Shown here one piece after another: positions 1 to 8,181 of a DNA stretch of 32,737 nucleotides (the stretch's first letter is position 1; every line of letters begins with the position of its first letter). Below the pieces are notes generated by a model. The model was not told the DNA's origin, ran no database searches, and saw only the letters and a list, made by a program, of their open reading frames with translations. This DNA comes from Gammaproteobacteria bacterium (lineage in GTDB: Bacteria > Pseudomonadota > Gammaproteobacteria > Pseudomonadales > Azotimanducaceae). A program made the position numbers and the translations under genes. The DNA is taken from assembly GCA_002715785.1 (NCBI GenBank), contig PBAA01000018.1, positions 4,128-36,864 on the forward strand, given 5' to 3'.

Positions 1-749
1 TACTGGCCTTAAGCGCCGATGAAATTCGACAAATCCGCGGCGATCGCATTGCAATGATTTTTCAAGAACCGATGTCGTCGTTGAATCCAGTCCTGACCAT
101 TGGGAAGCAAGTGGCGGAACCCATTTGCTTACACCGTGACAAGGATTGGAGCGAGGCTATGGAGATGGCCGGTAGTTTGCTCGCCAAGGTAGCGATTCCT
201 GATGCAACGGAGCGACTTGGCGACTATCCCCACCAATTCTCTGGCGGAATGCGTCAGCGTGTCATGATTGCTATGGCGTTAGCGTGCCAGCCCAGATTGA
301 TCATCGCTGACGAACCAACAACAGCGCTCGATGTCACGGTTCAAGCGCAAATTCTTGCGTTGCTCAAAGAACTGACGGAACAGTCTCAGGCTGCATTGAT
401 ACTCATTACCCATGATCTGGGCGTCGTCGCCCGCTATGCAGATCGCGTTGCAGTGATGTATGGCGGAAGGATTGTGGAAACGGCGGATGCGAAAGAGCTC
501 TACGCGAATCCAGCGCATCCATATACCGTCGGTTTGATGGCGTCCATCCCGGGTATCGAAGGCGACGCCGGCACGCGACTGATCACCATTGACGGACAAC
601 CACCGGATCTGGCGTATCTTCCGCCGGGATGCGCGTTTGCGCCGCGATGTCAGCATGCGCACGAGGCCTGTGGGAGCGGGATCCCAACCTTAGAATCGGT
701 GCTCCAAAACCCAAGTCATCGCCGCGCCTGTTTTGGATACCCGTCATGA
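1..749 (+). CDS. Dipeptide/oligopeptide ABC transporter ATP-binding protein, DppD/OppD type (5' partial)
   Basis: This is the first of two ATPase subunits that power peptide-type ABC import across the inner membrane. The reading frame is open to the window edge from base 3, so the start and Walker A motif lie upstream. Visible parts are the Q-loop (MIFQEPMSSLNP, from base 54), the ABC signature (FSGGMRQR), Walker B (LIIADEP), the H-loop (LITHD) and the family's C-terminal extension with its cysteine-containing PGCAFAPRC segment. The stop overlaps the next gene's start as ATGA, so the two ATPases are translationally coupled. Permeases and the binding protein presumably lie upstream. The family also imports nickel, sugars and opines, so the substrate is uncertain. 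Confidence 0.93.
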   Translation, partial: LALSADEIRQIRGDRIAMIFQEPMSSLNPVLTIGKQVAEPICLHRDKDWSEAMEMAGSLLAKVAIPDATERLGDYPHQFSGGMRQRVMIAMALACQPRLIIADEPTTALDVTVQAQILALLKELTEQSQAALILITHDLGVVARYADRVAVMYGGRIVETADAKELYANPAHPYTVGLMASIPGIEGDAGTRLITIDGQPPDLAYLPPGCAFAPRCQHAHEACGSGIPTLESVLQNPSHRRACFGYPS

Positions 750-1765
750 ATCTGGCGATGAACGAAAAGCCTCTGCTCAAAGTCAATGACCTCAAAGTTC
801 ATTTCTCTCTCACGGAGGGCTTCCTGGAGAAGGAGGTTGGAAGTGTAAAAGCGGTGGACGGCGTATCTTTTGAGCTGCGGCGCGGTGAGACTTTTGGTCT
901 GGTGGGCGAAAGTGGGTGCGGTAAATCGACCACGGCACTTGCTGTGTTGCGAATGCAACCCCTGACCGGCGGCTTAATCGAGTTCGAGGGGAACGACATC
1001 ACGCGACTCGAACCACACCAAATGCGCCCGGTAAGGCGCCGGATGCAGATGGTGTATCAGGATCCTTTCGGTTCGCTGAATCCGCGGATGCAAATTCGCG
1101 ACATTATTGGTGAGCCCCTGCTAGTCCATGGTCTTGCAACTAACCGACGGTTGTTTCGGGAGAGGATTGACGAACTTATGGACATGGTGGGACTACTACC
1201 AGACATGTCGGATCGCTATCCGCATGAGTTTAGTGGAGGTCAACGTCAACGTATCGGCATCGCGCGTGCGCTGGCATTGGAACCAAGTCTTATTATTTGC
1301 GATGAACCTGTGTCAGCGTTGGATGTCTCGATTCAGGCGCAGGTTTTGAACCTGCTGATGGACTTGCAGAGGGAACTTGGTCTTACGTACCTGTTTATTG
1401 CACACGACCTTTCTGTAGTTCGCCATATCAGTGACCGTATCGGCGTGATGTATCTAGGGCGCATCGTGGAAATCGCAGGACGTGACGAACTATTTGCTCA
1501 TCCGAGGCATCCTTATACCCAAGCACTGCTGGCTTCGGTTCCGCTTCCCGACCCGGCTTTGGAAGCAACGCGTTCTCAGCAGCTGATCGTTGGCGAAGTA
1601 CCGAGCCCCAAAACCCCCCCTCCGGGGTGCCACTTTCATCCTCGCTGCCCAAAGGTTATGGGCGTTTGCCGGGAGGAGTCGCCAATCTTAGAGTCGAATC
1701 GGGGCGCATTATTGTCAAATCATCAGGACGAATCCCGGGTCGCTTGCCATCTATATGACGCCTAG
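746..1765 (+). CDS. Dipeptide/oligopeptide ABC transporter ATP-binding protein, DppF/OppF type
   Basis: This is the second ATPase subunit of the peptide-type importer and pairs with the preceding gene. About 339 residues are intact. Walker A is GESGCGKST at about 54-62, the Q-loop region QMVYQDPFGSLNP at about 101-113, the signature FSGGQ at 162-166, Walker B LIICDEP at 182-188 and the H-loop FIAHD follows. The C-terminal oligopeptide-transporter domain has PPPGCHFHPRCP, typical of DppF/OppF. I chose the ATG at 746 because it overlaps the upstream stop as ATGA; a second ATG at 758 is possible. A frame extending further upstream only reads through the previous gene. Substrate is not determined by sequence. 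Confidence 0.94.
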   Translation: MNLAMNEKPLLKVNDLKVHFSLTEGFLEKEVGSVKAVDGVSFELRRGETFGLVGESGCGKSTTALAVLRMQPLTGGLIEFEGNDITRLEPHQMRPVRRRMQMVYQDPFGSLNPRMQIRDIIGEPLLVHGLATNRRLFRERIDELMDMVGLLPDMSDRYPHEFSGGQRQRIGIARALALEPSLIICDEPVSALDVSIQAQVLNLLMDLQRELGLTYLFIAHDLSVVRHISDRIGVMYLGRIVEIAGRDELFAHPRHPYTQALLASVPLPDPALEATRSQQLIVGEVPSPKTPPPGCHFHPRCPKVMGVCREESPILESNRGALLSNHQDESRVACHLYDA

Positions 1766-1845
1766 TTCTTCGTGTGTGACATCGAGGAAACGGGGGTTTC
1801 CACCAAATGAGTTACGCTACCTCCGTGTCGGATCGTGAGGTGGGC

Positions 1846-2940
1846 ATGAACGATCGTTATTTTGTTGAAGGTCAAAATCGAGCGGGTACGCTCGATAACC
1901 GTGGCACGTTGATTTTTGACGACGACGACCGTTTGGATAAACAAATCCTAGAGACATACTGGCGATGTGGCTTTTACGTCTTTGAGCGAGCGCTTTCCTC
2001 GACTGAGCGCGACGAATTGGTCTCAGATTTTGAGGCGTTACTTGATCGCCTGCCTAGTGATCGCGAGTCGAAGGTCGATCATCAAGGTCGGCCAGCCGCA
2101 GGTTTGGGCTTTACGAGGCCGAGCTTTCGTTTTGCAAAACCTCTGTCCGATCCGCATGGCGGTAGTGCGCTGAGTGGAGGCCGTTACGAGTCGAAGATGA
2201 CGGAGCCGAAGCCGCCAGATGACGCTCCCGACGAAGTGTTGTTGAATATTTCGGGGTGCCTGCAACTGATGGACGCGTGCCTTCGTCTGTATGGGCACCC
2301 ACAATTACTTCGAGTAGCGGAAACAATTAATGGCCCAGATTTCACGCCTTTTACCGACACTATTTGGGTGAAGCAAGCTGGTCTTGGTCCTTCTGTCGCC
2401 TGGCATCAAGACGGCACCACGCATTGGGATAAACCGGACCTCGATCGCGGGACGCACGGATTTAATTTCATGGTGCAGCTATACGATACGACCCCCGAAA
2501 ACGCGCTATGGGTGGTGCCTGGCAGCCATGACCGGGGAAAAATTGATATCAAAAAAAGAGTCGAAGAGAACGGTTCGGACCAGTTGCCAGACGCAGTTCC
2601 GATGCTTATGAAAGCCGGCGACGTAGCAATTTGTAATCGTCAGGTTCTGCATGGGTCCTTCGCCAATACGTCTGCTGCCAAACGGGCCACGTTTGTGTTT
2701 GGGTTTCATCGAAGGTCGTCGGTATTAGGCGTACAGGGATGGGCAAAAAATCCATACGACGAAGACTACGTGACCACACGTTCCCGAATCATTCCCATTG
2801 CCGTTGACGCGCGTTCTCAACACTTTGATGATGAAGATCCCTATGTTTATGTCCCGTTACGCGACGAAAGTCACCGGTATTCAAAAGAGACCCGGAAAGA
2901 CGCGATCGCGAACTACAATTTAAACGACATTGGTCTCTGA
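1846..2940 (+). CDS. Phytanoyl-CoA dioxygenase family protein
   Basis: This is a predicted non-haem Fe(II)/2-oxoglutarate-dependent oxygenase of the PhyH family, which hydroxylates diverse small molecules and acyl-CoAs. With the chosen start it has 364 residues. The iron ligands are visible as WHQDG (H187, D189) and the distal histidine in VLHGSF (H269), followed by an arginine (R280) suited to bind 2-oxoglutarate. The ATG at 1846 is preferred because GAGGTG lies 5-6 bases upstream; an in-frame ATG at 1807 would add 13 residues but has a poorly spaced ribosome site. It follows the transporter ATPase by 80 bases on the same strand, so co-transcription is possible. Its substrate cannot be told from sequence. 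Confidence 0.88.
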   Translation: MNDRYFVEGQNRAGTLDNRGTLIFDDDDRLDKQILETYWRCGFYVFERALSSTERDELVSDFEALLDRLPSDRESKVDHQGRPAAGLGFTRPSFRFAKPLSDPHGGSALSGGRYESKMTEPKPPDDAPDEVLLNISGCLQLMDACLRLYGHPQLLRVAETINGPDFTPFTDTIWVKQAGLGPSVAWHQDGTTHWDKPDLDRGTHGFNFMVQLYDTTPENALWVVPGSHDRGKIDIKKRVEENGSDQLPDAVPMLMKAGDVAICNRQVLHGSFANTSAAKRATFVFGFHRRSSVLGVQGWAKNPYDEDYVTTRSRIIPIAVDARSQHFDDEDPYVYVPLRDESHRYSKETRKDAIANYNLNDIGL

Positions 2941-2954
2941 CCGGCGGCTCGGCA

Positions 2955-3016
2955 TTCGATACATCGAACATTTGGGATTAACCGCGTTACTTGCATACGA
3001 CAATGTAGCGGTATGC
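2955..3016. repeat. Two small inverted repeats in the convergent gap
   Basis: Between the convergent dioxygenase and hydrolase genes there are two perfect short inverted repeats: TTCGA-TACA-TCGAA (2955-2968) and GCATAC with GTATGC (2993-2998 and 3011-3016, 12-base loop). Neither is followed by a T-run on either strand, so an intrinsic terminator is not supported. They could be chance. Confidence 0.3.
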
Positions 3017-3080
3017 CAGTCTCGCAGTTCGACTAAAACCAGACTCGTCGGTATTCCGCGAACTGAGCGGCGTCACCTGG

Positions 3081-5342
3081 TTATTGATGCTTGTGGAAAC
3101 GAATCAACGGCCCCCCATTTTTTTCCGGTACAACCGGTAATTCGATAAATGAAGGTGTCGAAACGTCTTGGTGGATTTTCTGCAGCGCCGCGACCGGACG
3201 TGTTTCGTAAGCGATTCGCGTTCCGGTGTTTGGATTACGGTCGAATAGAGGGAAGTTGCTACTAGAAACATCTAATCGAATCTGGTGGCCTTTCTTGAAT
3301 ACGTTACTCGTGGCACCTAATTGGATGGTGATGGATACCGGTTGATCGTTGGTGTCATAGGTGCGTCTGAGAATGCCGTCGGCAATATTGTAGGCTGATC
3401 CGTCAGGATAGACGTCGACAAGTTTTGCAGTGAAGTCTGTGGATGGGGCATCGGTTGAAACGACGAGAGTCGCGCGAACATAGCCCGTGACTTCGACATC
3501 TTCGGCCAAAGGACTTGATGTGTAGGAGAGTACATCGGGACGGGATTCGATCGAGTTTTGCGGTTTAATCGCTGTCCCCGGGCCCATAAAAGCGCCGCCG
3601 CGAGTGGGGACCGGATTTAGAGGATTGTAGGTAAATACGTCGGCTGGGAGAGCGTCAAAGAGCGCCTCAAGTGCAAGTTGGCCGTCACCGCGTGGTTCGT
3701 GGGCATTTCCGCCGCTTTGGAGAAACAACTTGGTATCGACGGCTCTTGGCAGCGGCCATGTTTGTTCGTCGCGCCAACGGTTGTCGCCCATGACGAATAT
3801 TCTCACTGGCGCAGTTTTAGGTGCGTCGCGATCGTTTAGGTGATAGTCAAACCAGTCAAAACTGTTAGCAATCGAGACGAAGCGAAAATTCATCGTCGTA
3901 CTACCATCCGGGAGGACTACATTCTTGGCGTGGCCCCAAGGTCCGATAACAAGCCGCGACTTCATGGATACCGCTGCGTCGGGATGACCAAGTAGGGCCT
4001 TGAAGTCGTCTAGCTGGGTCTGAAGGAACGGGTCGTACCAACCTGCTAGCAGCAAAACGGGTGCCTTGGTGGTGCTTGCACGCCGGGTACCGTCCACCTG
4101 GTACCAAAAGGCGTCGCGTTGACGGTGGCTCGCCCAGTCGTTGTAAAAATCCACGTCGGCAATGGACCGATCGTCGGCTTCAATCACAGGGAAGCCATTC
4201 GCGCCCCGCTCAACGAGCTCGGGGGTGACGTTTTCGAAGGATTCAAAGTGCACGGTGTTGGCCCACCACAAAGCCGACTGAAGCGCAAAAGCGCCACCCC
4301 GGTATAACGTGCGAAAAAAATCTGTACTCGATTCGTAAATGTACATGGCGGATAGTGAAGGCGACTCATTGTCCGCGATTGCCCATTGCGTATAACCGAA
4401 GTAAGAACCTCCCCAGGTCCCGACCTTCCCGTTAAACCAGCGTTGTTGAGAGAGCCAACGTAACGTTGCCTGACCGTCGTGACGTTCGTGGAGGAACGGG
4501 ACGTATTCGCCGCCGGACTCATACCGACCGCGCGTCCCTTGTAGGACGACGGTGAATCCTTGTTCTGCCCAACCTCGTCCGATCAGGCGTGCGAACAGCG
4601 TCTGTTTGAGGGTGTTCGTATAGTTCAGCCGCACTAGGATGGTCGGCTGTTTTATGCCTGCACGAATTGGGTGATACACGTCTGCAACCAGTCGTACGCC
4701 ATCCACCGTCTCGAAAGATTGGCCGGTTTGGACACGAACTGCGTGTAACGGAGCTCGCCCTGCGATCTTCCAGACGAAAAATGCAGGTGCCGCAAGATAG
4801 CTCACCCAAACAAAGTAGCCGCCGATAGCAACCAGCGAAATAGTGGCCCCAACGATTCGGCGAAGTCGCCGTGGTCGGGAAATAGACGGTGGGTTAGGTT
4901 GACTCCCTTGAAGCGAAATGGTTCGAAAACCCCAAGTAATACAATAACTTGCTAATACCCAATGGAAGAAGATAGGGATAGAGCCGCCGGTCCAACGTTC
5001 CAAAGGATAGAGCCCCATTCGAACCGCATAGCGAGTCATCATCACCAATAGGTAGATTACCCCGAAGACGATTAACGCCTTGCCGAACCGTCGACCACGC
5101 CGAATAAAAAAACCGGACTCTTGAGTGAAATTTACGTTGACCCACGTTTGTAGTCCGAGAATCGTCAATTGAAAGAAAAGAAGCGGGGGATAATCGACAA
5201 CACCTGAATACCATTCCGACGACGGTGGTAGAAAGTCCACGCCCCCGAACTGAACGAGCATCTGTCCGATGACACGCCCGAGAAAGAGCAACTGCAAGAA
5301 CCAAAGTAATCGGACTATCAGTCGTTCGTTGAGGCGCGGCAT
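3081..5342 (-). CDS. Membrane-anchored CocE/NonD family hydrolase (X-Pro dipeptidyl-peptidase S15-like)
   Basis: The protein has 753 residues, longer than the usual 550-650 for CocE/NonD hydrolases because of an N-terminal membrane domain. About five hydrophobic segments lie near 8-32, 52-72, 89-108, 122-141 and 164-190. The alpha/beta-hydrolase core follows: nucleophile S313 in GGSYFG, D437 in AGWYDP and H471 in GPWGHAK form a complete triad. The C-terminal beta domain of the S15/CocE type starts near residue 600 (YTSSPLAEDVEVTG). Positive charges fall at the N-terminus and in the loops after segments 2 and 4, which with five segments places the catalytic domain in the periplasm (inference). 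It lies 32 bases downstream of the enolase-superfamily gene on the same strand. Family members cleave acyl esters, amides or X-Pro peptides; the substrate here is unknown. Confidence 0.9.
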   Translation of the reverse strand: MPRLNERLIVRLLWFLQLLFLGRVIGQMLVQFGGVDFLPPSSEWYSGVVDYPPLLFFQLTILGLQTWVNVNFTQESGFFIRRGRRFGKALIVFGVIYLLVMMTRYAVRMGLYPLERWTGGSIPIFFHWVLASYCITWGFRTISLQGSQPNPPSISRPRRLRRIVGATISLVAIGGYFVWVSYLAAPAFFVWKIAGRAPLHAVRVQTGQSFETVDGVRLVADVYHPIRAGIKQPTILVRLNYTNTLKQTLFARLIGRGWAEQGFTVVLQGTRGRYESGGEYVPFLHERHDGQATLRWLSQQRWFNGKVGTWGGSYFGYTQWAIADNESPSLSAMYIYESSTDFFRTLYRGGAFALQSALWWANTVHFESFENVTPELVERGANGFPVIEADDRSIADVDFYNDWASHRQRDAFWYQVDGTRRASTTKAPVLLLAGWYDPFLQTQLDDFKALLGHPDAAVSMKSRLVIGPWGHAKNVVLPDGSTTMNFRFVSIANSFDWFDYHLNDRDAPKTAPVRIFVMGDNRWRDEQTWPLPRAVDTKLFLQSGGNAHEPRGDGQLALEALFDALPADVFTYNPLNPVPTRGGAFMGPGTAIKPQNSIESRPDVLSYTSSPLAEDVEVTGYVRATLVVSTDAPSTDFTAKLVDVYPDGSAYNIADGILRRTYDTNDQPVSITIQLGATSNVFKKGHQIRLDVSSSNFPLFDRNPNTGTRIAYETRPVAALQKIHQDVSTPSFIELPVVPEKNGGPLIRFHKHQ

Positions 5343-5374
5343 GGCTGGTGACAGGAACGTCCTACCTATGAGAC

Positions 5375-6499
5375 CTAGACATTAGTGCCGAACAAGTCGG
5401 ATTTATAGCGAATTTCGAATCCGTTGGCGGCGACGTCGATAGCCGCACCGGGACACACAAGCCGACCGTTGGACCCGAACATCAGGGATTCGTCAGTGAT
5501 GTCTGTCTCAAGCAACAGCGTTCCAAAAGCGCCTTCCTGAGCGATCACACCGTCGTCAAATTCGTTCGCGAGACAAAGAGCGGCGCGGGTCAGAAGGCTC
5601 GTTTCGCCCACTTGCGCGCCGATAATGATCGGAATGTGCGCGTCAGAAAGAAGGCGGGCAATGGCACGTGATCGAATTAACCCGCCCATCTTGGAAACTC
5701 TGACGTTAACGAAGACGTTGTCGTTGGTTGTGTCGATGGGTTCGAAATGGCCTTTGTTCAAAAATGATTCGTCGAGAATAATCGGAACAGGCGTTTTTGC
5801 GAGCAAACGGTTGAGTTCACCAAAGGCGCGAGGTTGGAGCGGTTCTTCGAGGGCGTAAGGCGTACACGAGAGTTCACTAAGGTAGGCTAATACCTCCCCC
5901 GCGGTTTCCCAAATATTGTTGGCGTCGAGTCGTATACGGGCTTCAGGTGCGGCGTTTAGAACCAGCGAAAGCTTTTCGCTGTCGTTCTTTTCCTCTCCCG
6001 TGATTTTCACCTTGAAGTCGTCGAAGCCGAGCGCGACGTAGCGTGTAACAAGCTCAGCGAACGCTGTCTGGGAGTTATCTCCAAGGACCGCCGTATACTG
6101 AAAGGTGCCGGAAAGTGGCCGTGTACCGAGCGTCGCTTCGATACTCTGACCAAGATCTTTCGACATGGCGTCAAGTAGCGATAGCTCGATCGCACACCAT
6201 GCGGCTGGGTTGGTATCAATCTGATGCTCGTGCTGATCAATCCACGTGGCGAGGTCGCTCACGGAGTGGATATTGTCGGTGAGGTCGGTAGTGTGTTGTT
6301 CAAGAAACGCAAGGCAGCCAGAGAGGGTCTCGCTTGTCACATACTCTCGAGGGCATCCTTCACCGAAACCAACGTGCTCGTTCAGTGTACGGGTTCTTAC
6401 CAGTATCGTTTGGGTACGAGATCGATCAGCGCTGTGATGTTTGAAATTGAGACGAAAGGGAATCTCGAGCGTTCGTGCTTGTATGTCGCGGATATTCAT
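5375..6499 (-). CDS. Enolase-superfamily enzyme, muconate-lactonising subgroup (dipeptide epimerase / N-acyl amino acid racemase-like)
   Basis: This 374-residue protein is an enolase-superfamily member with the two-lysine active site of the MLE subgroup. K163 and K165 form the KxK motif (DFKVKITG), D192 (RLDAN), E218 (LEEP) and D243 (LDES) are the expected Mg2+ ligands, and K270 (RVSKMGG) is the opposite acid/base lysine. The N-terminal capping domain contains FKHHSADRSRT and GFGEGCPREY. Known subgroup reactions include dipeptide epimerisation, N-succinylamino acid racemisation, o-succinylbenzoate synthesis and muconate lactonisation. A paired KxK/K site fits epimerisation, and the adjacent GH3 synthetase suggests an N-acyl amino acid or amide substrate (inference). 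The start overlaps the GH3 stop as ATGA. Confidence 0.88.
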   Translation of the reverse strand: MNIRDIQARTLEIPFRLNFKHHSADRSRTQTILVRTRTLNEHVGFGEGCPREYVTSETLSGCLAFLEQHTTDLTDNIHSVSDLATWIDQHEHQIDTNPAAWCAIELSLLDAMSKDLGQSIEATLGTRPLSGTFQYTAVLGDNSQTAFAELVTRYVALGFDDFKVKITGEEKNDSEKLSLVLNAAPEARIRLDANNIWETAGEVLAYLSELSCTPYALEEPLQPRAFGELNRLLAKTPVPIILDESFLNKGHFEPIDTTNDNVFVNVRVSKMGGLIRSRAIARLLSDAHIPIIIGAQVGETSLLTRAALCLANEFDDGVIAQEGAFGTLLLETDITDESLMFGSNGRLVCPGAAIDVAANGFEIRYKSDLFGTNV

Positions 6500-8181
6500 G
6501 GCACACGGTACGCCGATATATCGAACGAAAAATCCTTTTGATATTGCAAGATTAATGGTTTGAACTGGCTTTCTCTTTGACCTGCGGCCAGATAATGTAA
6601 TTTATACGCCTCGCTGGTCCCTGGTTTGAGCTGGACCACTTCTAGTTCGTTGAGGCGGCCACTCAATCGTTTGGTTTGGTATTCCATATTCATGTCCTGA
6701 AATTGGCCGTCGACGTACTCTGCGAACTCCTTCGTGTTGATATGCAGGCCGCTAACCAACTCGACGTAGATGAGGTATTTCATCTCGATCTCGTTGGCTA
6801 GCGCTTGATAGAAGCGCACGTCGACATCGAAGTGAGACTTGGCTGCATTAATCGCATCAATTAGTTGGCTTTCATAAAGCTTTTCGCCGGTAATGTTGGT
6901 GATGCCTTTACCCTTTTGGGAAAACTGAAGTGTGGGTGTCGACAGGAACACGCTGCCGACTGTGACGATGTCATTCATGTTGTAACGATAGAGCCCGGCA
7001 GGCGTAGTCACAAAAACGTAATACGACTCGCCGCTCTCAAGCTCGTGTAGGGCCAGGAACTTGGGTCGGCCCTGCTCCCACTCGTTTTTTTGCGCGAACT
7101 CAAAAAAATTCTCGCTAATCGTTGGGATGCCTTCGTTGGTCTGCGTGTCTAGCGTGATGGTTCCTCGACATTCGCTAGATAGGTACCCAAGGTCCGCAAC
7201 GCGGATCTTGGCGGGTAAATCCGGTCGAAGAGAATCCAATGAGATCCCGCAACTGCCTCCGGTCCAGGTGGTGACGAGTTTTAAAAAGGGCCACACATCT
7301 GCAAACGAAATACGATGGTTTTTCGCGGCGATGGCAGCGAGCTCTTTAGCACGCGTTGGATTTCGGTGCAGTCGACGTTGAATTGTTGTTCTAGTTTTTG
7401 CGTCGACTTCTTCCAAGAAGCGGCATGACCCTGTCGCAATATCGGCAATGAGCGCATCTAGGTTGTCGTTCGCGAGTTCGAGCAGTTTGTGGAACGTCGA
7501 CGGATTGGGGCTTGCCAGTAACGTGATGTCTTTGTGTGCAAGAGCCAAACGGCAGATGACGAGGTATTTGATCTCATAATCTTGGATAGAGAAAACGATG
7601 TTGGGTACGACAAACTTTCTTTGCGCTAGCCGGGGCATGGATTTATATACGTGTCCGGATGCGCTCCCGATGGGCGTGCCAGATTCTAAATAATCCTCGA
7701 TATCGGGACTTGCCATCCCGAGAATTCGACCTGCATATGCTTCCGGACAAGATTGGTATTGAAGAAACGTGAAAAGATTTTGCGAATCTTTCATTGAATC
7801 CAGCGTTTCCTGCAGTACGGGGATGTATTTGGGCCGGCCAGTGGTGCCGCTGGTTTGGTTGTACATAACGAAGGGCTTTGCGGTGAGGACGGCGGCCCGA
7901 GTTTTCTCTTGTTTTTCGATTAGCGGTCGCAGATCTTCGTACTCGTGTACGGGCACAATGTCCGCATAGTCCTTATGACTTTTGATCGAATCGAACTGGT
8001 GTCGACGACCAAATTCCGTGTCCGCATTGTCATTGAGTATTCTTTGGAGGGTTGTTAACTGAGTTTTTTGCGAGTTTTTGGCGTCGGTGACGAGGGGCTG
8101 ATAAAGCTTGCGACGAAGGACCCGCATTCTCAGGTCAAATAGGATATTGATGACGGAATCTGTGATCGAATGGAGCGTCAC
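6496..8181 (-). CDS. GH3 family acyl-acid amido synthetase
   Basis: This 561-residue protein resembles the GH3 family of the ANL adenylating superfamily, best known from plant enzymes that adenylate jasmonate or auxin and join the acyl group to an amino acid. The ATP-binding motif is NQTSGTTGRPKYIPV at about residues 108-122; a later segment, YRYNMNDIVTVG, and the TNITGEKLYESQ segment before the C-terminal domain are also characteristic. The length suits GH3 (about 550-600). The start is GTG, overlapping the upstream hydroxylase stop as GTGA; the stop overlaps the enolase-superfamily start as ATGA. This tight coupling suggests that the three enzymes work on one substrate. The acyl and amine substrates cannot be read from sequence. 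Confidence 0.9.
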   Translation of the reverse strand: MTLHSITDSVINILFDLRMRVLRRKLYQPLVTDAKNSQKTQLTTLQRILNDNADTEFGRRHQFDSIKSHKDYADIVPVHEYEDLRPLIEKQEKTRAAVLTAKPFVMYNQTSGTTGRPKYIPVLQETLDSMKDSQNLFTFLQYQSCPEAYAGRILGMASPDIEDYLESGTPIGSASGHVYKSMPRLAQRKFVVPNIVFSIQDYEIKYLVICRLALAHKDITLLASPNPSTFHKLLELANDNLDALIADIATGSCRFLEEVDAKTRTTIQRRLHRNPTRAKELAAIAAKNHRISFADVWPFLKLVTTWTGGSCGISLDSLRPDLPAKIRVADLGYLSSECRGTITLDTQTNEGIPTISENFFEFAQKNEWEQGRPKFLALHELESGESYYVFVTTPAGLYRYNMNDIVTVGSVFLSTPTLQFSQKGKGITNITGEKLYESQLIDAINAAKSHFDVDVRFYQALANEIEMKYLIYVELVSGLHINTKEFAEYVDGQFQDMNMEYQTKRLSGRLNELEVVQLKPGTSEAYKLHYLAAGQRESQFKPLILQYQKDFSFDISAYRVP

